Shown: positions 1 to 7,428 of the stretch, piece after piece | How positions within the stretch are numbered: position 1 is the first letter of the stretch | Layout: each line of letters starts with the position of its first letter | Source: an uncultured Clostridia bacterium | GTDB taxonomy: Bacteria > Bacillota > Clostridia > Oscillospirales > Ruminococcaceae | NCBI GenBank assembly: GCA_947628385.1 | Contig: CANQZS010000017.1 | Span: 1 to 16,017, forward strand | Length of the DNA: 16,017 nucleotides | Direction: 5' to 3' | Translations under genes and position numbers: made by a program | Notes under the pieces: model-generated | What the model was told of the DNA's origin: nothing | Database searches by the model: none | Seen by the model: only the letters and a program-made list of their open reading frames with translations

Positions 1-10
1 GTAAAATGAA

Positions 11-26
11 CGGCGGCAAGCCGCCG
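11..26 (-). terminator. GC-rich hairpin, possible leftward terminator
   Basis: The sequence CGGCGG-CAAG-CCGCCG forms a perfect 6 bp stem with a 4-nt loop. Read leftward it is followed by TTCATTTTAC, only a moderately T-rich tail. It lies about 140 bp past the stop of the leftward fic gene and could end that transcript or a short transcript starting near position 97. Read rightward there is no T-run. The weak tail keeps this tentative. Confidence 0.35.
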
Positions 27-66
27 CCCTTGACACGCGTCCCGATTTCCGCTTGTATTGTTGATA

Positions 67-91
67 GAGCGGTCGACGGAGCCAACCGCTC
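67..91. repeat. Inverted repeat (7 bp stem) left of fic
   Basis: GAGCGGT (67-73) pairs perfectly with ACCGCTC (85-91) across an 11-nt loop. No T-run follows on either strand, so it is not an obvious terminator. It may be a structured leader, part of a small RNA, or an operator. Confidence 0.35.
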
Positions 92-102
92 ACGAGATAC
101 GC

Positions 103-130
103 ATTATACCATGATGGGGTGTTTACACAA
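103..130 (-). promoter_or_regulatory. Possible leftward promoter downstream of fic
   Basis: On the minus strand a perfect TATAAT (103-108) is preceded by TGG, giving an extended -10. The -35 is weak: TTGTGT with a 16 bp spacer or TTTGTG with 17 bp. Transcription would run out of the window on the left, through the two hairpins at 67-91 and 11-26. Confidence 0.35.
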
Positions 131-166
131 AATTTGGGAGAGAGCCATTTTGACTTTGAGAATGGT

Positions 167-1069
167 TCATTGTTTCGGTGAAAAAGGTATCCGGAAGTAT
201 TCCAGATACTTTTTGAAAGCGTCCTGTGCGGAGAGGCATGTGTCGATGAGATATCCTTTTTCCCGCGGCCATTCCTTAAGCCCGCGGTAGTAGAACATTT
301 TGATATCATCCTCGATGATAAACGGGACGATATCGTGCTTAAGGCATTCTTTGAACATTATCAGCCTGCCTATTCTGCCGTTGCCGTCCTGAAAAGGGTG
401 GATACGCTCGAATTTGACGTGAAATTCGATGATGTCTTCAAGCGTTACGGTTTCTTTGGCGTTGTATTCGGAAATAAGCTGCCTCATTTCGGTGGGGACG
501 TTCTCAGGCAATGTTGTTTCGCTGCCGCCTACCTCATTCGGGATTTTCTTGTAGTCGCCGACGGCGAACCAATCCTTTTTGGCGTCGCTTGTTCCGGTTT
601 TGAGGATCAGGTGAAGGTTCTTTATAAACTTTTCGCTGAGCTTTGTTTTTGCGTTGTCTATGATTTCGTCAATGCAGCGGAAATGTGCGGCGGTTTCTAT
701 GATATCGTCGACGCGCACGCTTTCATTCGTTATACCGACGGTATTTGTCTCAAATATGAATCGCGTCTGATCATGCGTGAGGCGGCTGCCCTCAATGTGA
801 TTTGAATTGTATGTCAGCTCGATCTGTATTTTGTGATAGATCCCACCGTGGATACGGCTGCGCTTTTCTTCTTTTAAAACATCAAGCAGATTTTGCGGGG
901 TAGGGTAGCTTTTATTGCTCCGCATGGGCTTTTCGGCATTCTCGGGAATGTTCCACGTCTTTCCGGTGATAAACGCACCGGGAACTCTGCCTGCCGCGCA
1001 ATAATTTCTAACGCTGCGCTCGGATATATTCCATAGCGCGGCGACCTCTTTTACAGATAAATAATTCAT
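167..1069 (-). CDS. Fic-domain protein with N-terminal helix-turn-helix
   Basis: Fic enzymes typically transfer AMP from ATP to a hydroxyl group on a target protein. The Fic core motif is complete: HPFQDGNGRIGR at residues 224-235, with catalytic His224, Asp228 and the phosphate-binding G-N-G-R. A likely autoinhibitory motif of the [S/T]xxxE[G/N] type is seen as S89-N-H-I-E93-G94, placed N-terminal to the core as in class II Fic proteins. Residues 1-48 (from YLSVKEVAALWNIS) look like an excisionase/MerR-type winged helix that could bind DNA, perhaps the gene's own promoter. The start is supported by GGAGGTG (1074-1080 on the minus strand) 4 nt before the ATG. The length of 300 residues is normal. 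It is transcribed away from the restriction operon and has no partner gene in the window. The target protein is unknown; housekeeping regulation or toxin-like or defence roles are all possible. Confidence 0.93.
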   Translation of the reverse strand: MNYLSVKEVAALWNISERSVRNYCAAGRVPGAFITGKTWNIPENAEKPMRSNKSYPTPQNLLDVLKEEKRSRIHGGIYHKIQIELTYNSNHIEGSRLTHDQTRFIFETNTVGITNESVRVDDIIETAAHFRCIDEIIDNAKTKLSEKFIKNLHLILKTGTSDAKKDWFAVGDYKKIPNEVGGSETTLPENVPTEMRQLISEYNAKETVTLEDIIEFHVKFERIHPFQDGNGRIGRLIMFKECLKHDIVPFIIEDDIKMFYYRGLKEWPREKGYLIDTCLSAQDAFKKYLEYFRIPFSPKQ

Positions 1070-1094
1070 ACAGCACCTCCGATCTTGTGATTAT

Positions 1095-1123
1095 AGTATA
1101 CCAGATTATCGGCAAAAAATCAA
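1095..1123 (-). promoter_or_regulatory. Promoter of the fic gene
   Basis: Minus-strand -35 TTGATT (1118-1123), a 17 bp spacer and -10 TATACT (1095-1100), with an upstream TGG making an extended -10. The start codon lies 25 bp beyond the -10, with a strong Shine-Dalgarno between them. This is close to the sigma-A consensus. Confidence 0.75.
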
Positions 1124-1215
1124 TCACATGCTCGCGCAATTAACGATTATCTTGCCGATGACGGCATATAAAAGGCATATAAAATGAGGAGGGAAGTGAC
1201 TTCGATACTTCATAA

Positions 1216-1323
1216 TATGCTGACTCATATTTTGAATCTCTGCATACGACCAGAGGCAAGAATATCGTTAAGGAAATTGATCTCTGTATCGCAGCACGTC
1301 AGGAGTGGTTATCTCATTTCTGA
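1216..1323 (+). pseudogene. Possible 35-codon remnant of a lost gene
   Basis: Between an in-frame TAA (1213) and TGA (1321) the frame reads YADSYFESLHTTRGKNIV followed by KEIDLCIAARQEWLSHF. Its residue mix (charged and amphipathic, mixed D/E/K/R, one W) looks like real protein, unlike the Cys- and Phe-rich noise in neighbouring frames. It has no start codon, Shine-Dalgarno or usable length, so if genuine it is the 3' end of a decayed gene. I do not recognise the family, and chance is a real alternative. Confidence 0.3.
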
Positions 1324-1380
1324 AACCCAATAGAGCAAATTCCACATTTTACGTTTTGACACATTTAAAGAACAATGCAT

Positions 1381-1463
1381 CGGAACAATATCAAAATTTG
1401 TTTGACATTGTTCCGAAAAAGTTTTGACATTATTCCGAAAAAAGTTGACATTGTTCTGCAAAT
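1381..1463. repeat. Dyad plus tandem 19 bp repeat cluster
   Basis: Three direct copies of a 19 bp motif start at 1402 (TTGACATTGTTCCGAAAAA), 1424 (one mismatch to the first) and 1445 (three mismatches), spaced 22 and 21 bp, about two helical turns. A fourth copy lies inverted at 1381-1395. With the first direct copy it forms a 15 bp stem with one mismatch around the 5-nt loop 1396-1400. A further partial inverted piece (AGAACAATG, 1369-1377) sits to the left. The layout suits cooperative protein binding: an operator cluster, replication iterons, or ends of a transposon with multiple internal repeats such as IS21-family ends. No adjacent gene decides between these. Confidence 0.7.
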
Positions 1464-1946
1464 CTGCTTATACATAGCAGCAAAAATTCATACACGATGC
1501 CCCGTCTCGTTGTGTGGAGTATATTTTTGTAATATGGAAATGTTTTGCATGACGTGCTATTGAATATCGACGCAATTCGACATCTGACTAAAAATATTAG
1601 ACAGGCGAATAAAACGCTTTGCGGGCATAAAACACCGCACAACGAAAAAACAAAGGGGAAAAAGTGTACGCAACATTACTTCCCACTGCATTGAACATTT
1701 GAAACTTGAAACAAAAAGCTATGTGTAATGCAAACAGCAATCCTGCAACATCTCATTTACTTATTGAAGATTGCCGGCAGCAAACTTTACGGTTTGTGCC
1801 CTTCCGTCATTACTGCAGGGAAAGCTTTCGGATATGTTTTATACCGTTATTTCTGTTTCAGAACGCTCCGGTTGCCCCCAGTGTGCCATTTATGTCGGTC
1901 ATAAGCGACATTATAAAAAGTTATCGAGCAATAACGCCGATTTATC
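1464..1946. other. Non-coding gap, no clear feature
   Basis: The open frames here are short, start with TTG or lack a Shine-Dalgarno, and translate to Cys/Phe/Arg-rich sequence without recognisable motifs. I found no hairpin with a T-run. The region is AT-rich and may be decayed DNA between fic and the restriction operon. Confidence 0.5.
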
Positions 1947-1975
1947 TTGAAATAATTAGATTCATGCGCTATAAT
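1947..1975 (+). promoter_or_regulatory. Promoter of the restriction-modification operon
   Basis: TTGAAA (1947-1952), an exact 17 bp spacer, then perfect TATAAT (1970-1975). The first start codon follows 69 bp further on. The leader contains AGGCG (1996-2000) and CGCCT (2009-2013), an imperfect dyad that could be an operator for the small regulator encoded next. Confidence 0.8.
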
Positions 1976-2044
1976 TAAATACAAGAGACGGTTTCAGGCG
2001 TTATACGGCGCCTATGCGCACTACTTTTTGTGAGGTGATCAGAT

Positions 2045-2260
2045 ATGCCAGATATGATGGTATCATACGAGAAGTTGTGGAAAAGAATGAAGATAAACAA
2101 GATGAGAAAGAGTGAGCTTGCTCAGGCAGCGCAAATCAGCCAATATACAATGACAAAGCTCAACAATGACCGGCTTGTTTCTATGGAAATCATGCTTCGC
2201 CTATGCAAAATCTTTCACTGTGATATAGGCGATATAATGGAAGTAATTGAAAACGACTGA
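2045..2260 (+). CDS. Small Cro/C1-type helix-turn-helix regulator
   Basis: A 71-residue protein that is essentially one HTH domain. The stretch KSELAQAAQISQYTMTKLNN carries the helix-turn-helix, and VSMEIMLRLCKIFHCDIGDI is the closing helices typical of small Cro/C1 regulators (HTH_26-like). It lacks any effector domain. The GAGGTGATC Shine-Dalgarno at 2032-2040 supports the ATG at 2045; the ATG at 2060 is a possible alternative giving a start at M-V-S-Y. It is the first gene after a strong promoter and 17 bp before hsdM, so it probably controls the operon, much as controller proteins do in many restriction systems. That role is inferred from position. Confidence 0.85.
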   Translation: MPDMMVSYEKLWKRMKINKMRKSELAQAAQISQYTMTKLNNDRLVSMEIMLRLCKIFHCDIGDIMEVIEND

Positions 2261-2277
2261 AAGAGGAGAATACATAT

Positions 2278-4050
2278 ATGTCGATGAATGAACGCCAAAA
2301 GCAGACAAATACGAATATTCAGGAAAAAGCGAACCTCATTTGGGAAGGTGCAACTCATCTTGTCGGTCTTTTCAAACCGCACGAGTACGGCAAAGTAATT
2401 CTCCCCCTTACGGTTCTTAAAAGATTTGACGATGCACTTGCTCCGACGAAACAGGCAGTCCTTGATATGAAGAAGAAACTGGATGCCGGCGGCGTCAACG
2501 AGCAAATTATAGAAGGCGCATTGACACGCATTTCGGGATATCGGTTTTACAATACCAGCAAATTTGATTTTGCGAAGCTGCTTGCCGAGCCGGACAGCAT
2601 AGCAGACAACTTCGACGATTATCTCAAGGGGTTTTCCGCAAATGTTGCGGACATTATCGCCCGCTTTGAGTTTGCAAAAACAGTTGACACGATGGTTGAA
2701 GGCGGCGTTCTCTTTGTGATGATTCAGGAGTTCAATTCTTCCAAGGCGGATATGTCGCCCTCAAAGATCACGTCTGCCGATATGGGTTATATTTTTGAGG
2801 AACTCATCAGAAAGTTCTCCGAGTCTTATGACGAGCAGGCAGGAGCGCATTTCACAAGCAGGGACATCATCTATCTGATGACTGAACTCCTTATTTCTCC
2901 CGAAAAAGAAGAGATCAGGAAAAACGGATGTTCAAAGACTGCATACGACATGGCTATGGGTACTTCACAGATGCTCGGATGTCTTACGGAAAGACTGCAA
3001 GATCTGAATGAAGAGGCAGATCTGACTTGCTTCGGGCAGGAGTTCAACCCGGAAACATATGCCATTGCAAAAGCGGACATGCTCATAAAAGACGGAAATG
3101 CCTCCGGCATGATGTACGGCGACACGCTCAGCCAGGATAAGTTTTCAGGTTACGAGTTTGACTATATTATCTCAAATCCTCCGTTCGGCATTGACTGGAA
3201 GCGTGAAAAAGCCGAAGTCGAAGCCGAAGCCAAAAGAGGCTATGACGGACGGTTCGGACCGGGACTCCCCGCGATCTCCGACGGGCAAATGCTTTTCATG
3301 CTTAACGGCGTGAAGAAGCTCAAAAAAGGCTCCGGCAGAATGACGATCATTCAAAACGGGTCATCCCTGTTTACCGGTGATGCCGGAAGCGGTCCTTCTG
3401 AAATCCGCAGATATGTGATCAACGACGACCTCGTGGAAGCCATCGTTCAGCTTCCGACCGACCTGTTTTACAACACAGGCATTTCCACTTACATCTGGCT
3501 TATTACCAAGGGCAAAGAGATGCGTCGGAGCGGAAAAGTACAGCTCATTGACGCTTCCAAATGCTTTGTAAAACGCCGCAAAAACATCGGCAACAAGCGT
3601 GTCGATCTGGACGAACGCTGCATCGATCTGATCCTGAAAGCGTATGAGAGCTTTGATGACGGAGTGTATGAAGACGGAGAACTGATCGTGGAATCAAAGG
3701 TCTATGACAATGATTTCTTCGGTTTCACAAAAGTGACTGTTGAAACTCCGATCTGCGACGAGACGGGCAGGCCTATCCTCAAAAAAGGAAAGCAGCAGCC
3801 GGACAAGGAAAAGTCGGATAACGAGATCATACCGCTTCAGGACGACATCGACGAATACATGAAGAAAAATGTGCTTCCGTACAATCCTCTTGCTTATCTC
3901 GACCGAAGCAAGGACAAGATCGGCTATGAGGTGCCATTCACAAGGCTTTTCTACAAGTTTGTTCCGCCCGTTTCCTCGGAAGATATTTTTGCGGAGATCA
4001 AAGCGCTTGAAGCTGAGGAAACGGTGCTTATGGAGGAGTTATTTGGATAA
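2278..4050 (+). CDS. hsdM: Type I restriction-modification DNA methyltransferase subunit M
   Basis: This subunit transfers a methyl group from S-adenosylmethionine to N6 of adenine, with HsdS supplying specificity; M2S methylates and R2M2S cuts. The N-terminal HsdM helical domain covers about residues 12-150. The N6-adenine methyltransferase core follows, with motif IV N300-P-P-F303 in the context DYIISNPPFG. Motif I is an unusual DMAMGTSQML (224-233) instead of the common DPACGTGG form, which may be a subfamily trait. The C-terminal part, with IGYEVPFTRLFYKFVPP near 548-564, matches the HsdM tail. The length of 590 is normal. AGAGGAG at 2261-2267 lies 10 nt before the ATG. The stop overlaps the hsdS start by one base (TAATG), indicating translational coupling. 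Confidence 0.97.
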   Translation: MSMNERQKQTNTNIQEKANLIWEGATHLVGLFKPHEYGKVILPLTVLKRFDDALAPTKQAVLDMKKKLDAGGVNEQIIEGALTRISGYRFYNTSKFDFAKLLAEPDSIADNFDDYLKGFSANVADIIARFEFAKTVDTMVEGGVLFVMIQEFNSSKADMSPSKITSADMGYIFEELIRKFSESYDEQAGAHFTSRDIIYLMTELLISPEKEEIRKNGCSKTAYDMAMGTSQMLGCLTERLQDLNEEADLTCFGQEFNPETYAIAKADMLIKDGNASGMMYGDTLSQDKFSGYEFDYIISNPPFGIDWKREKAEVEAEAKRGYDGRFGPGLPAISDGQMLFMLNGVKKLKKGSGRMTIIQNGSSLFTGDAGSGPSEIRRYVINDDLVEAIVQLPTDLFYNTGISTYIWLITKGKEMRRSGKVQLIDASKCFVKRRKNIGNKRVDLDERCIDLILKAYESFDDGVYEDGELIVESKVYDNDFFGFTKVTVETPICDETGRPILKKGKQQPDKEKSDNEIIPLQDDIDEYMKKNVLPYNPLAYLDRSKDKIGYEVPFTRLFYKFVPPVSSEDIFAEIKALEAEETVLMEELFG

Positions 4051-5309
4051 TGAACAAATATGACATCATCAAATTAAAATATATCGCCGATATTTTTAAC
4101 GGAAACAGTATTCCTGATGATCAAAAGGATAATTACACAGAAAAAGCAATACCGTACATCCCTACAAAAGAATTGAACATATCGGATGGTTCCATTAACT
4201 ATGAGAATGGTTTATCTGTTAATGATGATGACGGATTCAAGATTGCTCCACCTAATTCGGTATTAATGTGCATAGAAGGAGGAAACGCCGGAAAAAAGAT
4301 AGGGTTTACTGATCGTAGGGTAGCATTTGTAAACAAATTATGCTGCTTGAAAGGAATGGGAGTACACAGCAAATTTTTATACTATGGCGTACAATCAAAG
4401 GATTTTACGGATCAATTCTTCTTACATCTGACGGGAGTAATTAGTGGTGTTACTGTATCAACATTAAAAAATTTGTATATAACTATGCCAAACAAAGAGG
4501 AACTGCAAGAGAGAATAGCAAATTTCTTAGATACAAGGAGGCATGAAATTGACTCACTGATTTCTAATCAGGAAACACAGATTGAAAAGCTGAAAGCGTA
4601 CAAGCAGAGCTTAATTACAGAGACTGTTACGAAGGGACTTAACCCAAATGTGCAGATGAAGGATAGCGGGGTTGAGTGGATTGGGGAAACCCCACATTAT
4701 TGGAAGATTCAACGAAAACTATCTTACAGTGTAACCGAAGGAATTTCATACGGTATTGTCAAATTATATGAACCTGATTATGAAAGAGGGGTTAAAGTTA
4801 TTCGGTGCAGCGATGTTCTTGAAGGAATGATACTCCCAGACAACATCAGAACCGTTACGCAAGAAGTATCAAATGAATACTCCAGAACACTTCTCTCCGG
4901 TGGAGAAGTATTGGTAAACGTTCGGGGATCTCTTGGTGGCTGCGCAGTTGTCCCGTATTCTATGAAGGGATATAACATAGCGAGAGAGGTTGCTAAAATT
5001 TCCCTCGACGGAACTATATTTAATAAATATTTGATGTATTACTTGCTGTCATCTTCTTTTGTGGATTATCGAACCAGATACCTATCAGGCAGTGTTTATG
5101 TCGGATTAAACATTGAGCTTCTTTCTTCTTGCCCTATTCCGATTCCGCCTATGCAAGAGCAAGTGGCTATCTGTGCTTATTTGGATCGCAAATGTGAAAA
5201 CATCAATAAACTCATTTCAATAAAACAGTCAAAAATCGAAAAACTCAATCAGTACAAGAAATCGCTTATATATGAGTATGTCACCGGCAAGAGAGAAGTT
5301 GCATTATGA
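4050..5309 (+). CDS. hsdS: Type I restriction-modification specificity subunit S
   Basis: HsdS reads the bipartite DNA target and bridges HsdM and HsdR. The classic two-half layout is visible: target recognition domain 1 (about 1-145), central conserved helix (150-197, with IEKLKAYKQSLITETVTKG), target recognition domain 2 (about 205-365), and C-terminal helix (370-415, with IEKLNQYKKSLIYEYVTGK). The two helices are clearly repeats of each other. The second half opens with MKDSGVEWIGETPHYW, a usual HsdS half-start; the first half lacks that segment and opens directly at IKLKYIADIFNG. The first half is visibly more AT-rich than hsdM and hsdR, which fits domain exchange. No invertase gene or long identical repeat pointing to phase variation was seen. 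The recognised sequence cannot be deduced by eye. Its last 4 bases overlap the next start (ATGA). Confidence 0.95.
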   Translation: MNKYDIIKLKYIADIFNGNSIPDDQKDNYTEKAIPYIPTKELNISDGSINYENGLSVNDDDGFKIAPPNSVLMCIEGGNAGKKIGFTDRRVAFVNKLCCLKGMGVHSKFLYYGVQSKDFTDQFFLHLTGVISGVTVSTLKNLYITMPNKEELQERIANFLDTRRHEIDSLISNQETQIEKLKAYKQSLITETVTKGLNPNVQMKDSGVEWIGETPHYWKIQRKLSYSVTEGISYGIVKLYEPDYERGVKVIRCSDVLEGMILPDNIRTVTQEVSNEYSRTLLSGGEVLVNVRGSLGGCAVVPYSMKGYNIAREVAKISLDGTIFNKYLMYYLLSSSFVDYRTRYLSGSVYVGLNIELLSSCPIPIPPMQEQVAICAYLDRKCENINKLISIKQSKIEKLNQYKKSLIYEYVTGKREVAL

Positions 5310-7426
5310 AAATAGACAAGGGCAGTTTTATCAATGATTTCATAGACAAGAATCTGAGGCAGTACTCGATCCCTGTCTATCAGAGAAACTACGAGTGGTC
5401 AGGTGAGCAGTGCGAAAGGCTGTTTGAGGACATCATTCAGGCGCACAAGCTTGACCGTTACCACTTTACCGGTTCGGTCGTTTATGAGCTGCTCAAAACG
5501 GAAAACAAGATAGACTACTATGTCATTATCGACGGACAACAGCGCCTCACCACAATATATATCCTCCTGAAAGCGCTGATCGATGTTGCAGAGACAGAAA
5601 GCGAAAAGGATACACTCCTGTCCCTTATGTTCAATCAGGACAAGTTTAAGAAGTATAACATCGACGATTCGAGCAAGTTGAAACTTAAGCCGATCAAGAG
5701 CGACAACCAACAGCTCATAATGCTCATGGAAAACCGTGTGGATGAGATGGATAAATCCAGCGGAATTTATCAGAACTATGACCTGTTCTGCAAGCTCGCG
5801 CGGAAGGCGCTGGAGGAAGACGAAACACTAAGTATCGAGAAAATATACGACGGTATTGAACACCTGACTTGCGCTACCATTAAACTCGAAGAAGAAGAAA
5901 AGGGCAAGGAGCAGGAAATCTTTGAACGCATCAACTCAACAGGCGTACCTCTCAGCCTGGCTGATAAAATCAGGAACTTTGTCCTGATGACAGAGGTCGA
6001 TCAGGACAGACTGTATGAAGATTATTGGCTCCAAGTGGAGCGGATGCTCACCAAGGAGCAGATGTCCTCGTTCTTTTTGGATTATCTCAACCTTAAACTG
6101 GACGGATTTACCCGTGAAAAGGAAGCATACGACGATTTCAAGTCGGTGTTCCGTCATAACGGATATACCAACGAGTCAATGCTTTCAGAGATTCTCCATT
6201 ATGCAAAGCAATATTCAGTTTTCCTCAAAGGAAGCACGGAGTTTGGAACCGATGTCAACAAGGCTTTGGACGGCCTGAGAAGGCTGAATCAAACGACCGT
6301 TTATTTGTTCCTGTTCCGAGTATTTGACGATTACGAAGCGGAAAAAATCAGCGAGTCTGAACTCTCGAAAGTACTTCATCTGCTGCTCAATTACAGCATC
6401 CGGAGATTGATATGCGAAATCGGTTCAAACTCTCTGCGAGGTCTGTACAAGACTTTGTACTCCCGTGTCTTCAACAGGGAAGAAAACAAAGAGCATTACT
6501 ACGATTCCGTTGTTTCTTTCCTGACGCAGTTGACCTCGAAGGACTGCATACCGAGCGATGAGGATTTCGTACTTGCGCTCAAAGAACGAAATCTCTATCG
6601 CAAAAATGCTCTCTGTAAATATCTGCTTGTTGCGATAGAAAATCAGAGCAAAGAAAAGATCGTCACGACGACGCTCAGCATAGAGCATATCATGCCTCAG
6701 AATAAGAATCTGTCTCAAAACTGGCGAACGATGCTTGGCGATAATTGGGAATACATTCACGACAGGTATTTACATACCCTCGGAAATCTTACACTTACCG
6801 GGTACAACAGCGAGCTCGGGGACAGACCTTTCGACGAAAAGAAAGACCTGCTCAAAAACCCTGAAACTCCGACACATATCACGATTCTTTATAACGACGT
6901 GTTGGATCAGGATAAATGGAATGAGGAAAAAATCAAAACTCGTGCAGCCCGTCTTTCGGATATGATCCTCAGACTGTTTCCCATCGCGGCTCCCGAAACG
7001 AAGATCGATTTCAGCGATCCGAGATACCAGGAATACAAGGTCACAGACCCGCGCAATGCAACATTCAAAACGGTTAACTACTATGAACTCCTCGGTGAAC
7101 GTGTAAACATTGACAGTTTTGCCGGTATGGTACGTTCGGTTGCGATCAGACTTTATGAACTTGACAATACCATCATTGAACGTATGGCCAAGAACAATGA
7201 AATGTTCCCGGGATGGCAGAGTCCGGTCTTTTCTTACGACGACAAAGCGGTAAAAGGCGCACATGAACTGAAAAAAGGAACGGGAATATATATAAGCACA
7301 GGCTACTCGGCATATGACTGTATTTGCTTCATACGAGAACTTCTGAAAATATACGATTTGGATCTGGAAGAGGATTTCGTATACAGTGCTCGATCAAATA
7401 ATAACTCACAAAATCAGGGGGCGTAA
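5306..7426 (+). CDS. DUF262-DUF1524 nuclease, GmrSD/BrxU-like
   Basis: A 706-residue single-chain protein of the GmrSD type. The DUF262 (GmrS-like) part shows YQRNYEW (25-31), DGQQRLTT (76-83) and FERINSTGVPLS (206-217), motifs linked to nucleotide-dependent control. The DUF1524 (GmrD-like HNH) part shows HIMPQ (461-465), HTLGNLTLT (490-498), Asn501 and a downstream F-x-x-K (509-512), the expected His-Asn-His style nuclease core. About 140 further residues (570-706) form a C-terminal region I cannot assign. Family members such as GmrSD, BrxU and SspE cut DNA carrying modified bases or act beside other modification systems. The gene is wedged between hsdS and hsdR with a 4 bp overlap upstream and a 2 bp gap downstream, so it is made together with the Type I enzyme. 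A modified-DNA target is inference. Confidence 0.93.
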   Translation: MKIDKGSFINDFIDKNLRQYSIPVYQRNYEWSGEQCERLFEDIIQAHKLDRYHFTGSVVYELLKTENKIDYYVIIDGQQRLTTIYILLKALIDVAETESEKDTLLSLMFNQDKFKKYNIDDSSKLKLKPIKSDNQQLIMLMENRVDEMDKSSGIYQNYDLFCKLARKALEEDETLSIEKIYDGIEHLTCATIKLEEEEKGKEQEIFERINSTGVPLSLADKIRNFVLMTEVDQDRLYEDYWLQVERMLTKEQMSSFFLDYLNLKLDGFTREKEAYDDFKSVFRHNGYTNESMLSEILHYAKQYSVFLKGSTEFGTDVNKALDGLRRLNQTTVYLFLFRVFDDYEAEKISESELSKVLHLLLNYSIRRLICEIGSNSLRGLYKTLYSRVFNREENKEHYYDSVVSFLTQLTSKDCIPSDEDFVLALKERNLYRKNALCKYLLVAIENQSKEKIVTTTLSIEHIMPQNKNLSQNWRTMLGDNWEYIHDRYLHTLGNLTLTGYNSELGDRPFDEKKDLLKNPETPTHITILYNDVLDQDKWNEEKIKTRAARLSDMILRLFPIAAPETKIDFSDPRYQEYKVTDPRNATFKTVNYYELLGERVNIDSFAGMVRSVAIRLYELDNTIIERMAKNNEMFPGWQSPVFSYDDKAVKGAHELKKGTGIYISTGYSAYDCICFIRELLKIYDLDLEEDFVYSARSNNNSQNQGA

Positions 7427-7428
7427 TC

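Noticed and set aside
335..805. 156-codon open frame on the plus strand
   Set aside because: It lies fully antisense to the fic gene, which has motifs, promoter and Shine-Dalgarno; the frame shows no motif.
1381..1463. CRISPR array
   Set aside because: Repeats are only 19 bp with 2-3 bp between them, one is inverted, and there are no spacers or cas genes.
1375..1563. 62-codon open frame over the repeat cluster
   Set aside because: It is formed by the tandem repeats, has no Shine-Dalgarno and no recognisable protein pattern.
1706..1978. 90-codon open frame with a TTG start
   Set aside because: No Shine-Dalgarno, Cys/Phe/Arg-rich noise-like product, and it runs through the operon promoter.
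4560..5300. Phase-variable inversion within hsdS
   Set aside because: The two conserved helices are similar as protein but not near-identical as DNA, both are in direct orientation, and no invertase gene is present.
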